Shown here one piece after another: positions 36,901 to 50,659 of a stretch of DNA of 64,000 nucleotides. The notes under the pieces are model-generated. The model was not told the origin of the DNA. It did no database searches and saw only the letters and a list, made by a program, of their open reading frames with translations. The stretch's first letter is position 1, and every line of letters starts with the position of its first letter. Source of the DNA: Morinoia aosen (taxonomy: Eukaryota; Arthropoda; Malacostraca; Amphipoda; Talitridae); assembly GCA_030386875.1 (NCBI GenBank), contig CM059564.1, positions 71,443,436 through 71,507,435 on the forward strand. The letters run 5' to 3'. A program made the translations under genes and the position numbers.

Positions 36901-38081
36901 CGCAGATGAGTAAATATACAGTGTCCCAAAACAAAAGAAACATGACTTGGCATGCGTACCTGAATAACTGTTCTGTGTTTATGTACGTGGTGACATGAAG
37001 TTCTTCAATTTCTACACTGTGAGATAAAAATTTTCAAAATGGCTCTACCAAATCCCTGAACTATTATTCTAAATGATAGAAATTAAAATGAGGAGAACGG
37101 AAAAAACATGTCACTGTATTGAGTCCAAGTACAGAATAGCTTCAAAGATCACACCTGACTCTCTGTAGTTCATTCCTTAAGAGAGTCATCAAAGACTAAG
37201 TTTACTCAAGTCCTCCGGCAAATCTAGTAAGCCACGTGAGCAAATAACACTCGAAGTCAACCAGAAGGAGGGCGATCAAACGAACAAGTAATGCGACGCA
37301 AAGCACGAAGCTGTCTAGAGAAAAGTTATGGGCTTGTCTTGAAATGAGTCGAGTGTAAAACTAATCGAAGTACTAAAATATTAGAGGATTACAATCATCA
37401 TTGCAGAAAAAAACACTAGTTAGCTTGTAATTTCATCGGATCACATTTTTCTTTCACGCAATTTTAAAATTAATTTCATAGACTCAGAACAAAGCCCACG
37501 AACCTTACGTTTCAATGAGAAAATTAGACTAGCATTCTCGCACGAAAAAATAACGAACGGTCATAGAGTTATAATTGCTTAAATTTGGCTTCTCTTTATC
37601 CGGCACGGCTTGAACGTACAAAAGACAACGTTCACATTTCAGTGCTGTTATTCCACCGAAAAATTTCGAGGAAATCTTAACCAATAATCGAGCAAAATTT
37701 CTATTTTGAATATACTTCCACACCATAATTACTGCCCTCAAACAATATGCGCAAATAGTGATTCGGATGCTGTAGTTAGATACTCAGTGCTAGGCTTTGA
37801 TTTAGAAATGATCGGCCTCATTGCCTCATTGAAGAAGTTAAGCAGTTTTTCTTGTTGTTTTCACAACCACACAACATGCACGAGTATAAAAGTCTAATGA
37901 CTGATAATGAACGCGCTTCAATTCAGTATTCATGCCTGGTTACCATAAACTCTATTGGGTAAGGAATCAAAATTTGAGATTCAAATTATCAAGATGGTTT
38001 TATCACCCTGAAAATACTATAAGAAATTCGGCAGGAATAAAATGCACTTGACCCTCGAAACTCAGTGAATGCCCTGTGTCT

Positions 38082-38111
38082 ATAAGAGTCTAGACTCATA
38101 TAGACTCTTAT
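38082..38111. repeat. 11-bp inverted repeat with 8-nt loop
   Basis: ATAAGAGTCTA (38082-38092) pairs perfectly with TAGACTCTTAT (38101-38111). An overlapping perfect palindrome GAGTCTAGACTC occupies 38086-38097, so two mutually exclusive folds exist. There is no T-run after it, and terminators of that kind would not be expected in this genome type. Confidence 0.85.
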
Positions 38112-41100
38112 GATTTTCGGCATACATCAGTTATGAAGACTTTTGACACACCATCGACAACTGAGAAAGCTTACTTTTTGTAGTGGCACGAATTTTTTTT
38201 CATGGGCTTAAAACATACTCGAAGCAGATTTGGGAACAAGATTCAATTTTTATAAATATCTGAGTACCCCATACAGATCATGAAGACCCCAAAACATTTT
38301 ATTTCACTGGTTCAATGTATTTCACGCAATCAAAGTGAGTAACTTCTACATTTAAACATTTTTCCAGTGTGTAAATGTTTTTGGGTGGTATATTAAAGAA
38401 TAGAGATAAAGAAAAAGATATTGATTAAATTAGCTGAATTCAACCAGTACCATTTCTTCCTTGAAGCAACTTCCTTGTTGTGAGCGAAAAATTTAAACAG
38501 CAACAAAACACCTTTCTTGCTTTCATTCGTTCACTAAATAGATTGCAAGCCATCCCTGTGGGAAAGCGAGAAAATGCGTTTTAAGGTCACCCTGTATTCC
38601 ACACGGAGATGTTCTCATTTGATTACTGGAGCATCACATCGTCAGGCGATAAGGGCAAGCAGACGGTGTGCCCCACAGACAGGAAGCCTTTCCTGGACGC
38701 CACGCTTTCCTAGACGATCGAACACCTTTTCTGACGGAGAGGAGACGAGAGGAGCCTTCTTTTATGGACGTACGAGAGCCTTTTTCGGACCAACGGCGAT
38801 ACCTAAATCTTGACACTCTCGTTCTTCTTCGTTTGTAATCTTCAGGGCTCGTACGATTTAGTCAGTCTCCCAATCTTAGGTAGTAGCTCGTCGATTTTAT
38901 TCAGTAATGATAATAAAAAATGATGTTGACACCATCGGGAGCGAAAGCAACTTTGTATTTTACCTGAGATTAATTGGTATTTCCATTTTTTACTAGTTCT
39001 AATGCACTTTTAATTTGTTCACTGATACACTTTTATGAACTGGAGTAAATTTTATGTCGTGCGATACATAACGTCGTTTCTGACAAGTTTGTAGAATTTT
39101 TAATAGACTTTATCTTTCGAGCTAAGTCGTCACCCTCTAATGTAACCGTTCTCATCTTTTTTGGCGCTCATCATCATCGATAGACTTAAAAAATTAACAA
39201 CATCGCATACAGAACGTCGTTTTTACAAACAAAATTAATGTCATTGGAAACTTCTTGTTGGTATTATTATTGTTTCTGAAGCAGAATTGAGAAGCGGTTC
39301 TTTTAGGCTCGAGATCAAACCGTACTCAACATGACAATAGCATGTCGTAAATGGTGAATGACACGTATTTCAAATATTAGACATAACTGTTTTTATTATG
39401 ATGAAGGGTAGAGGTCTCCCCTCTATGCATCATTTTCAAATTCTGGAAAATGATTTTGGAGAGTTACATTCTTACGGTCCATCCTGATACGCGCTGTTAA
39501 TATTGATCTCACTAAATTTAAAGGGAATACATAATTAAAGTAACTTTTTGCAACGAAGACTTGTTCTTTTAAAACGTTGACCGCGTTGGGCTAGACTGAA
39601 GTTCAATATTTAATTGAAATTCAAAGTCAATTGTTGTAAGCAATTTTGAAAATAACAAATATTTACTGGATCGTGGCTTCATTTAGTATTGACAAAGTAT
39701 TTATGAAAGCTGAGTTTGTGACTACTTGTCGGTCAGCAGCATTGTGAAAAATCCTCTCCGGAACGACCGGCGGCTCACGTCGCGTTCAAAGTGTTAACCA
39801 CTGCAAATGTCTGTTTGGTGAAATTATGTCCTGCTGACAGCACAGCTTGGTCCTAGTACGAGCTAACTAACTATATTTCCCATACATCTGAGTACACACA
39901 GGGTCCACGGGCTGATGCTCCACGCTAAATAGCCAGGAAGCACAAGCGGAGTACTGTATGAAGCCTTTGTTTCACGCGTCATTCTGATATTCTCGTTACA
40001 ACTTCCACATCTGCAAGTTTACTCGTCGAACTGTGTTTTAAACTCATCAACGGAAACGAGTAGCAGCTGTTTGACGTGCGGTGCTTGTATCAATGGTGTG
40101 AAGGTTGCAATGACACTAAAAAATTTACGTTCAATGAATAGTCGAGCAGAGACACTGCAATTCAGAAAATGTATGAAAAGGAGGTAATAATACAATTGAG
40201 TTTGTAGACATCGATGTTTGTTTGTAGTCTTCATCGATGAGAATATCATAATTGAAATCGCCTCAAATAATTACGTCCAAGAGAACTTTTGAGTAGATCT
40301 TGAAATTATTTAGTTCATTCGAGAATGACAGATGAATGGCTGTATAAGGGACCTGTAAACAGTTTCTAAAACAATATTTTCATAGTTTTCAGTATTTCAA
40401 AGAACAATGTTTTTCTTTGGTTAATTTAGAGCTACAGTTGTAAGTAGTTGAATGTATGTATATGCTCAGATATATACGCACTTACACTATCACTACATCT
40501 ATATTTACCCAGTTAATGGTAGCCGGTAAAGATTTCCATTTGAAATGCATTTTTGACGTACGATCAAGCCAAGTTTGAAAGAAGCTTAGGACGTCAAACG
40601 TATAACAGGTTTCAACTATGGTACATGTATTTCATTTCCTTTATTTCGGGATATCTTGATCTACAGCTCCTGTATAACGTGTGAAACTCTTTGGCATTTG
40701 CAAACGATATGTTATAAAATTTTGGAACATTAGCACATTCATAGTTGACACCTGGGTCGATATCCGTAGGTATATGTTCAGATCCGACATTAATCCAACA
40801 AAAATCTAAATAATAGTATAGCTAAGAAAAAAATTGAAATAATTTGGAAGAAATACTATATAATAACCCGAACTATAAGAGAGTTTAAACTTAATTTTAA
40901 GCAGGGAAGCAGATTGGAGCAAACTTCCGTAAAAGCGAAGCAAAACGCAAGTTCTAAAAGCAGTAACTTGAGCGCACACGTTCCTTGAGTGAAGACATTT
41001 GAATTGTCAATACCTCTTTGCCACTTGAGTTAGAGACATCCTTAGAAAGAGATAAATGTAATGTATTGAATGTATCAATATGAGAGCTTATACACAGGCA

Positions 41101-44100
41101 AATTATAACATAATAAAATGAGATTTTATAATTTAAAATACATTTGTATATAATGTAATATATGATTTACAGTATAAAATATGTACAAAAACTCGTATTG
41201 AATAAGGGATGTAATATTTCCGTTCAAGCAAGTTAGTCCTAATTTTGCTCGCAGTCTTATTTACCTGTTGCAGGACGTTTTCGTCCAGATGCATTGGTAT
41301 ATTGATGGCTTCAATTTTTGTCATTTGTTTATGTTGTTCAGCACAGAAAACGTTAATGTTTCCATCGAGGGTGTGGATGATTAAAGCTTAGAGACAAAAC
41401 AATTTCTCCGCTTCTCGTATAATATGCATCAGACTAGCTCGGTGTAGTTCTAGGATTGGCCTCCCAGCACAAGTAGTCACTCTACTTCGTCCTCGCCGGC
41501 GCTCAAGGGTCCACGATCTAGCGAGCTGTCTGGGGTCAGCGTGTGGGATCACCAACCTCCAGCTAAGCCTTCTGCAGCTCCTACGGTCGTGACGAGAGGA
41601 AAGGTTTATTGCCCTCTGTGATTGGTCTCTTCATGCATTATCATTCGTGATTAGCTTGGATTATTCAGTAGGACTCAATGAGTTAAAGTTAAAAAAGAAT
41701 ATAGTTTTTACCACATCATTGTTGACCCCTCCATATGATACCCTATTCATACCATTCAACCTCTGCTTGTATACCAGCGCGAAAACCTGGCGTAAAATAT
41801 ACAGCTGACTTCTTCTCTACTCGGTCGCAAGCAGAAAATTTTACCCATAAAATATTTCATGTGAACAATTTATTGGAAAAACTCCATTAATTTTTAAGCA
41901 GTTAGACGGTCAGCTTAATTGTTAAAACTGGCTTTATAATTTGTAATCACTATATTTCAATGTTAGCATTTCGGGGGAAATTTTCGTAATATGTTATCTC
42001 AAGAACACGTGTCTTCTATGAAAACACAGGTGACACACCACAGTAAGTAAAATGCAACGTAAAGGCATTTGAACATTCTCTTATTCAAATTTTTATTTTT
42101 TTGAACTATTTCGAACGCTTGCTCTTTACTATTTTAAATTAGACTTCGCCACATGCCTGGCCTATCAAGAAGTTGACATTCTGAAATTTCGCTTCTCGTT
42201 GAACCTGCGCGGTTTGATGTTCGTCTCAAATTTCCGAGTTCAAACCTGCAAGCTTAATTCCTTTTTCTATCACATAATTGCACAGAATCTAGGCCAATCT
42301 CTGGCGAAAAACTCATTCTTGAGACATAAGCACTCGGAAAAGAACTCTAAAGCCTTCACGACTCACCTAAATCGCTGGGAATGGCAGTAAGACGACCCTG
42401 TTCTTCCTCTCGGGCTAGAGGCAACGAGAGAGTTTAGGAGAGAACTTTTATTGAGCAAAAGAAGAATGACTTCGCACGATTTTCAGATTGGGGTCAGTCT
42501 CTGATCGTCGTGGCTCATATAAAGGGATGACGGGCATGTTCATTATACCCATTTCTTTACAACGATTAACTTCTTTCAGAGTAGCAAGACCGTTTAGTTA
42601 CATCTTCAAGTTCTATAAAAGAATGATCTCAAAGTGATAGCGGGTCTAGATATACGACATGGGCGGGATAAGATAGCTTCTAAAAACGTACACGAAAAGA
42701 CCTAAACATTTTTAAATTTCGGAGTCCTCAAGTTTTGTTTCATTTATCATTTTTCGTTACTAAGTTCTTATTTTTCTGAGCTTTTTCTAGGCTTTCATCT
42801 GAGTCTTTCCTTCCTATTTCTTCGCAAAAAGAGGTTAATGGATCAAATTGTTACCACATAGAAAAATAGTTCAACATGAGAGCGTGTGCCCACGCTGGAG
42901 CTTCAATTGAAACTGGAAAATATTTTCAACACTTTATACCGACTATGATAATAAAGGGACAGTGGGAGTTTAAGTAGAAGAGGACCGAGTAGCTGGAGTT
43001 ATAAAAATGTCAAGAGTTATGAGAAGTACCAAATTTGAGCTCTTTTGGGGACCAGAGTCGCAGAGTCAAACCCTGTAACTCGATCGAGAATTATTTGAAG
43101 AAAACGTGTCTTCTTTCCTTTTGAGTATCATCCACGGGTAAATTCGATAATTATTTGCGCGTCTAAAAAGAAAAATTTAAAACATTCGGGCAAATCATGC
43201 ATGCAATTTCATGTAGTGACAAAACACTCCACATTCCTGACAGATGCTCACTAAAAAGAAGGAATTGAAAATAGTTATAAAATCTCAAAAAATCGAGGAC
43301 GCGAGCAATACTTAAACATGACACTAAAAATAGCTCTGGTGAAACAAGTGTACCGTAACCCAGAATTCAGGGCTTTCTTGTTAAGCACTCGTTGGCTATT
43401 GCGAATGTCATCCTCCCTCACGACTGCTGCCGTTAAAATTCTTGATGAGACAGCCTGAGAAGATTATGAACGACTCCGAGTCAGAGGGCAAGGAAAGGGC
43501 GGAGAGGAGAGAAATATCTATTCATTTTCAATAGATTTCATAGAATAAATGTACTTGTAATTCGTGGAGCGTGTCTGCTATTCGCTCGAAACGAATTAGA
43601 TGAACACATTCATTTTCCAGAAGTTTCGTTCAGTTTTTAGTCAAAATTTTCTCTTGAAATCAGTGTTTTCTCCAATAATTTTATCTCATTTTTTTGATAG
43701 ATAATCAACTAAAAGGTTCGACATGTTCGTTACTCAAGTAAATTGCGGGAACGGGGCGGAGCCAACTCGTTTTTCTCTAAATGCCGAGCACTTCTACGGC
43801 TTCCCATAATCTTACAACCACAGACTTGACTAAAAAGAATCCCAAATGATTGTGGAATGCTACAATTTATAAAAGATGAGGGGCCTTTTTTCACTAGAAA
43901 ATTAGAACAATAGATTAATAAGTATGATACAATATCGCTTCTATCAAATTTACTACAATTATTTTGGTGCTTGTTATGTTAGTTGCATGCGTCAAATAAG
44001 TAGTATAGTTCTTCGAATTTTTCTTACTTCTTGTGGCGATGGCAATTACTTTTATAGAAAAATACTTTGATAAACTATGTTTCATTTTTTATGTATTTTC

Positions 44101-44681
44101 AGTCATGCTGAAGTATTCCATCATATTGATTTATTCAAATTCCTGTTTTCAAGGCTGCAAAAAAGCTTCGGGGTTCTCTCCTCCAGGTGTAACTTTGAGG
44201 GTGCTCTCAATCGTCAGGTGACCCTGCTTAGTGATGACCAGTTCCTGAAAAACTTATGAGCAGCGTATTCAAATAGATCGTTGTGGCTTATGACAATCAC
44301 GCAATCGCGTTTAGCTGCTTGCTATTTGCCGTAATTCATTTCGTTTTTTTAGCGTTATCTGGTTTTGAAAGCACCAAAAAAGTCAATAATAATAATACTG
44401 TTGAGGGGTGTTAATGAAATCCTCATATAAGCACTGATACAAGTCCTTTACTGCTTCCCTCCACGCATGCCGTGTGGGACTGAAAGATTAATTTAACCGT
44501 TCATCTATAAGGGCGAGTCAACTGCAAAGCAAAACTACTGTAACTTCTAAATTAGGTCGCAAGCATTTAGCGCACGAAGATAGGTCAACTCGTTCACGTC
44601 TAATTGTCTCCTCTGTTTATCATGGCTTGTATTAAGGATTCCAATCCGAGTAGCAAATTAAAATATATTCTTCGAGAGCAT

Positions 44682-44717
44682 TAGGTGAGCAGCAGACCAT
44701 AGGTGAGCAGCAGACCG
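44682..44717. repeat. 18-bp tandem duplication
   Basis: TAGGTGAGCAGCAGACCA is repeated once, with only the final base differing (A then G). It is an apparent recent slippage or microduplication in otherwise plain DNA. Confidence 0.9.
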
Positions 44718-44773
44718 TCTAACTCTCAGTTCGGACCCTCACACATTTCTCCCTGGGAGCGCTAATTCCCATA

Positions 44774-44801
44774 GATACAAAAGTTGTATCCCCCTGGGGG
44801 G
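44774..44801. repeat. Two abutting short hairpins
   Basis: GATACAA-AAG-TTGTATC (44774-44790) forms a 7-bp stem with a 3-nt loop. It runs straight into CCCCC-T-GGGGGG (44790-44801), a second small inverted repeat with a one-base centre. Both are short. The run of C then G is conspicuous against the AT-rich background. Confidence 0.75.
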
Positions 44802-46165
44802 TCAAAAATGTTAAAGCTCTTACAATGGAAAAAATCTATCTCAAGATTTAAATTTAAATTTTAGAATTTCTCGCTTAGTAAGAACAAAACATTTTTGCGC
44901 CCTATGCCGAATTTGAGAGGCGGCGAGGAGAGTTGAACAATTCACTTAATGTTTTTACCTCCATTTTTATTTTCATTTCAACTGTAGCGCGATGGTACAC
45001 TACTCCATTACGGTACCTTAACATATCAATCGTACGTTGAACATATTTTCACTTACAATATAAATGCAGATCACAGGTTTCCCTATGTCATTTATGAATC
45101 AGACGTTCATATTCTAACTTGATAACTGCTGAGTCCTTGCTTCATTCGGCTAATGGAACTACACAACTCTTCTTTTCAAAATGCCTTGCTCATATCAGTA
45201 CAAGCTTTCTTTAAATTCCAGCACGCTTCTAGTCATTCTTGACGTCGATGGGGGATAGAAATTTCAAGGTTTGAAAAAAAACAGTTTATTACTCAATTCT
45301 TGATGTTCAAAGAAGTTATTGGAGCGCAGTTATTGGAACGACGTCCTAACATAGTTGGACAAAAACAATAATAATTTAGTAATCAATAGAGCTCTCCATT
45401 TAAGAACCTACTCTCAGGTTGCCCTAATGCTAATGTTGCTTTAAATAGTACGCCTCCAGCGCACATCAGTACGCTGCACTGCAAGTCTCACGATAACAAG
45501 CAAGTTCAACCTTCCCTGAAGAAAGCACCAGCAGTAGGCGTAGCTGAGCTGACCGTCACGCACGCCCGTCCTTTGCCAGAACGCGAGACGCACAGATGGC
45601 GGCCTCATCGCCCATCCTGTTACAATAATGGCCTCACCAGAGCTATAATTAAGCATATTTAACTGTCTCCACCTTGATTGTCGTTTACAGTGAAGGCTGT
45701 CAGCGCCTTTAAAGAACCTTTTAAGAGCCGTATTTTGAAGTAGCCAAGTGGGAATGGATGGCCTTTCTTAGTTAAGGGGCACGATTTATGTGCCATGGCA
45801 TTTGGTTACTCCACTAAATCACAAATAATTGCCATCCAAAAGTAGCAAATGACAAGTCTTTCCCATGTTGAACGTGTTGCCTCATATAGAGACGGACGTT
45901 CACTGATGCCTTCAAATGGGGTTGTGTTTTTTCGTGTATTTATTGTTCTATGAACTTAGAACCCAATCTTAATATAAATATTCTGTTTAAATCATTCCAT
46001 GATGCACGCGCGCTTAAAAACAGCTTCATTTTCACCTCCTTTTTCTCTCGGAAAACAAAGCTCTACGTATTTTGCATGTGGTTTTCTCATATTACTAGCT
46101 CTGGATGATTATATTAATCAGCATTGAGCTTTCACACGCACTTTCTTAAAATCTTAGTTTTTCAG

Positions 46166-46281
46166 CTATTGCCCTCCATCAAGCGCCGGCGATGCAGAAG
46201 CAGGCACAGCGCCAGTTGCTTGTTTGTGATATGGAGGCAGAGAACTCCGGCCGTTATGTGTGTAACGGAGCCGACACACTC
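46166..46281 (+). CDS. Possible exon encoding the end of an immunoglobulin-like domain (low confidence)
   Basis: A GC-richer patch with one open plus-strand frame, starting after a plausible acceptor (pyrimidine-rich stretch ending TTTTTCAG at 46165). The translation contains QLLVCDMEAENSGRYVC followed by NGADTLVF. The spacing L-x-V-x-x-M-x-x-x-N-x-G-x-Y-x-C is exactly that of the E-to-F strand signature of I-set/V-set Ig domains, with N in place of the usual D. The frame meets TAG at 46303-46305, so a real exon must end earlier. The candidate donors are GTAACG at 46262, which would make a 96-nt phase 1-1 exon, and the weaker GTATTC at 46282. No matching first half of an Ig domain (Cys then Trp) was recognised nearby. 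This could be one exon of a large Ig-superfamily gene with long introns, an old gene fragment, or chance. I do not assign a gene. Confidence 0.25.
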
Positions 46282-47783
46282 GTATTCAGGCGCTCCGAAC
46301 AATAGCTCCGGCGGATGAGGATTCGACGCGGACAATCCTGGGATCCTCTTTGTTGGGCTGGACGCAGGCCTAACGTTGTGAGCGATACTTGTTTAACATG
46401 AGCCAGAGACAGATATATCGTACACATTTAAGGGAAAAAATACCATGCAATCACTCATGAACAAAATTCCTAACGTATTAGGTAATTACGAGCGGTTAGT
46501 ATAATTTGTTTAGTTATTTTTGCTATAAGGTTAAAAAATGTTGTGAATATATGTTACATCTCATCCAGACCACTAACTCTTGTCACTTTTTTAACGTTAT
46601 AATTAGCCACACTCAAACTACTGGGAACCGAAAAGAAACCCGATAGAAAAAAAAACATAGCAGCGGAAAGGAGCCCATAAAAACAAAAATTTAATTCCGA
46701 TAGACGAAGGAACATTGTTTACGAAATAATCCCAAGAGAAAGGAAACAAAGAGCCAAACCCAACAAATTTCTCGACAGATCTCACCTGAGTGAAAAGCGA
46801 CGTGTGATATGAGCCCATAAAGAATATGGAGAAGAGTCTTTACAAACTTTTAAAATGTAACATAGTTGGCCAATGGAATGTCAATAATGCAAGAGGAGCG
46901 ATAAAGCATGAAGAAGATGCTGAATTATGACCGGGACAAATGCGAGTAAGAGTGAAACATTTTTTCAAAAAAAATGCACTGCCTGGACAGGAAACACGAT
47001 GGAACAAAATACATTAATACCGAAAATATCATAAAAATTAGTTGTAAATCGTGTATAAGGCTTAAAGTATTTTCTACAAATGTAATAAATGACACTTCAT
47101 GAAGCGATCAAGGAAACTTCGTAAGGGTATCCAGGAATGAGGGTTTCGAATATTTTCATCAATATGTTGAGCACGAGGTGCTAAAATTTTACGTACAAAT
47201 ATGATCGCAGGTTAACAGAGCGAATTGAAGCAATCAGAATACAGGTGGGGTTGATAACTCATTCCTTGAAATATTAAGTGTTAGAATACTATAGAATACT
47301 ATATTATCCATCATAAGTTGTAAGCTTTATCTTGTTCTAAAACGTTTTTCTAAAATACTTCCGCGCCTACAATGAAGCAAAGAAATATACTTTTAGCACA
47401 CGTCATAATTAATCATCCTACTAAATATTGGTCATTCTTTATTACTTAGTTTTCAAGCATGACTTCCACAACAGCTCGCCATAACCGAGGTGCTGATGAA
47501 TGGTTCAAGCAAAACTTTTTCAGGGCTGAAAATCATCCCCGAGACCTCATGGCTCGAGGATAGCAGACCTGTGCGAGGGAGATAGGCCTGATGTGCCGAT
47601 GACGGAGGTGACTCTGCAGGAAAGATAAGCCACCTACGAACCGAGGAGCAAATATTGAACTAGTCATACATTATTTGATAGCACAATAAGAGGTTTTATC
47701 GCAGTGAGATTGGGCATGAGTAAAACAAAAATACAATCGAATAATCGAATAATATTCATCCCAGTACTTTTCGCAACCTTCAA

Positions 47784-47818
47784 CGATATGGTCTAGGTAT
47801 TCTATCTAGACCATATCG
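47784..47818. repeat. 13-bp perfect inverted repeat, tight hairpin
   Basis: CGATATGGTCTAG (47784-47796) is the exact reverse complement of CTAGACCATATCG (47806-47818). The stem can continue through one G-T pair and two more pairs to a 3-nt loop. The outer flanks do not pair, so it is shorter than a typical animal microRNA precursor. Confidence 0.88.
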
Positions 47819-50206
47819 AATTCGGTCATCTAATAAAATTGAGCATCGTTACCAACCTAACTACAAACATCTAGTAACATCATTCACTCGCATAGTGAAA
47901 CTCAGAGAAGATTAAGTTTCAGTTGCACCACATGGACACAAAATTAAAATAGCAAAATTCCAATGCGAAGACAGGCAACATCAGAATGCCCCTTCTTTTC
48001 CATTTTGTAATGCTCACCATCCTACATTCCTCCGAAGAATGTAAAAAGTTCCCAATAGACATTCGATGAAAATTCCCTGCATCCATCCTTTTTGATTTGG
48101 TGAAGATTTTTTGAAAAAGGTCTGTCTGAAAAAAGTTGAATCCATGAGCTCTGCAGCTATTTCATGGAACCTTTAATGAATTAGCAAAATCATATAGTAG
48201 AAGTTTTATGAACTCAACGAGGCATACAAGCACAAAAAAGTTGCTTGTGTATAAGCAAGAGATAAATCTTCGAAGATTCTACCTCATTGTAAACTACCAT
48301 GTCCGGGTATCAAGCAGAAGATAGAAATTAAAAAGAATAAGTGTGAAAACCCTTATTCTTTTATGAAATTGATCTGAGATTTTGAGGTTAGCCATAAAAC
48401 CAAAGAAGTATCTAATGCAGAAAAAAAGCAAAATTAAAAACCACAAAAGAGATCAATTCAGCAAAATTTGCCCAAGTAAAGTATTTAAATGAACTTAAAT
48501 GCCTAATTATTTCATTTCATTCTCTCAAAGAGATGATTTGGCAACAGTTACCTACATTTTACACCAGACTTGCAAAGAGCTATAGGACTGTGACGAGAAT
48601 GAACGTTTGTGCTCACGTAATCCTGGAATAGCGTCACTTTTCCCCACTTCCGTCGTTATGAACTTATGACAGTCATAGATCACTCTCTCTGGCGAGTTGT
48701 TGCGTGATCGAGCTGCTGCGTGACGATGCCGGCCCTCAAACAATGCTTGAAAGTTATTCATCTTCTCTACATGGAGGATATAAATACGTTTTCAATTATG
48801 AATCTTTTTATAATTATTCTATGTATTAATTGTGAATAAAGGTCGTCAGAAACAGATGTTCCCAAGAAGATGAGTTTTATTAAAAACACACGCGACTCAG
48901 GATACACGCTGATACTAAACGTACAAAATTTATTCGTATAAAGTTTCAGCAATTGCGTCTTAGGTTTAATACCGCACTGAACACGTAACATGTAGTAGCC
49001 CAACAAAGTGTAAGCCAATAAAGAGGACAAGAAGAGGTGGTTCACTGACATCAATTGCAAGGCATGCGCGAAACATCAGCCATGGTCAGGTGCAGTCCGT
49101 GAGAACAGGGCGGGGACTTAATGTTCAGATTGCAAGCAGTGGGAGAAGAAATAATGGGCTAGTTAACCTCTTCGAGCAGCGCTTATAACAAGGTGACTGT
49201 TGCAATAGGGAAAATGCAGCTGTGTTTCTTGCAACCGATGCCGAACTCTGTTGAATAGGGGAAATGGTCCCTATGTTTATCTCCACGACGATGTCCACTA
49301 ACCCCATCGTTGTATTTCTGAGGAGACAGGATTTCCGAGAGGATATAAAAGAAGACAAACGCAAAACCTATGTTTAACGAAGTTTAATTTACGAAATATT
49401 AAAAGTTTTGGGCAAAGCATTGTCTCAGTATTCTGTTGGTGCGAAGAAAATTAATGCTTAAATTTGTTGGTCCTTTGTTAACTTACTAATGCAGAAGCCG
49501 GCAGTCGAATTTAAATTGCTATTGCGATACAAGAGCAGTTTTTCACTGAGGTTGACCCTCATATACTCTAGTTCAACATGTAAATTTCCTCCCTGCCCTT
49601 TTTGTATCCACGTATTTGGTACGAATAAACCTTAATTTACACTTTCTACCAGCAAATGAACATTTTTAGACAGGGATGATACAAAGAAAGGATTTTATCT
49701 TTGTTTTGAGGAATTACCTCTTAAACTGAAGATGCGAAGTAACTCGCCAAAAAATAAAAAGAGCTAATTCTCAAATTGAAAAAGAACACCAAACGCACAG
49801 ACAATCAACTTAATGCACAACATTGTTAAAAATTTCCAAAAACAGTTTTAAATTCCGGGTACATTTTTGGTAAAATATCTGAATCTAAGACAAAGTGATC
49901 AATTGTCCACTTTTGAAAATAGGTCCCGATGAGCGTAGGAGTAGCCACTACAAAACAGCAGTTTATGGTTCCTACGGCCTTGTGAATCTTTAACTTTATT
50001 CCTTGTGAATCAATATTCTTTCCTTTTTTCTAAGCTTTCAACCATAACTGTAAAAAATTAATATCTGTGTGATAACTGTGTTTGAAAACGAAATATTCGT
50101 CCTATATTTTAGATAGAAATTCACAATAAAGAAGTACAAGCTTCTATGTAAAAGCTTCTTCGGGAGTAATTCAGTTTGAAAATATTAATGAGAAATTATG
50201 AACAAG

Positions 50207-50226
50207 AAAATTTAAATTTAAATTTT
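50207..50226. repeat. 20-bp perfect AT-only palindrome
   Basis: AAAATTTAAATTTAAATTTT is identical to its reverse complement. Similar but shorter ATTTAAATTTAAATTT runs occur near 44847 and 52247. In an AT-rich genome, palindromes of this kind are common and can extrude cruciforms, but no function follows from the sequence alone. Confidence 0.9.
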
Positions 50227-50659
50227 AAACAAATTCAAATATGTCTGACTGGCCAAAAACAATATAAAACGTGTGCAAAATCATTTGATAATTGAAAATT
50301 GCAACATTTCGAGTACACTCCAGGTTATTTAACCTTTAGATGTGATGTTTCGTAAGAATTGGAAAATATAAACTCACAACCAGTCTCAACTAAACGCGAT
50401 ACTCTGACGAGAACCGCTACACAAAAGTCAATGTCCCAAGACTCAATTCAGAAACCTGCATCGTAAATTAATAATCCTAATTTCCCGAATAACTAATTAA
50501 TTTAACATAAAATGATAACTTCACAGAAAAGGAAGATGACTAGTAGCTGCTACTCATAGTGTTAAGTTTTAGAATTCATAAAAATTGTGAGTGAAGAAAT
50601 GTTTGGTATAGAACCTCAAATGACATTACTGACTTATTATACTGCTACAAAAGCACTTT

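Larger units (their letters stand above)
28709..44681. other. AT-rich non-coding DNA, no gene recognised
   Basis: Sixteen kilobases without a recognisable gene. GC-richer patches lie near 29000-29360, 31440-31640, 33170-33310, 35100-35290, 38570-38820 and 41430-41620. The 31440-31640 patch is open on both strands, with alanine/arginine-rich products typical of GC-rich non-coding DNA. Simple repeats and one hairpin are listed separately. No tRNA-like A and B boxes, LTR or transposon termini were seen. Confidence 0.65.
44718..50659. other. Mostly non-coding DNA with GC-richer patches
   Basis: Apart from the possible Ig-like exon at 46166-46281, no gene is recognised. GC-richer patches lie near 45440-45640, 46170-46380, 48600-48740 and 49090-49340. 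A perfect 10-bp tandem TAGAATACTA occurs twice at 47282-47301. The remainder is A+T-rich with stops throughout. Confidence 0.6.
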
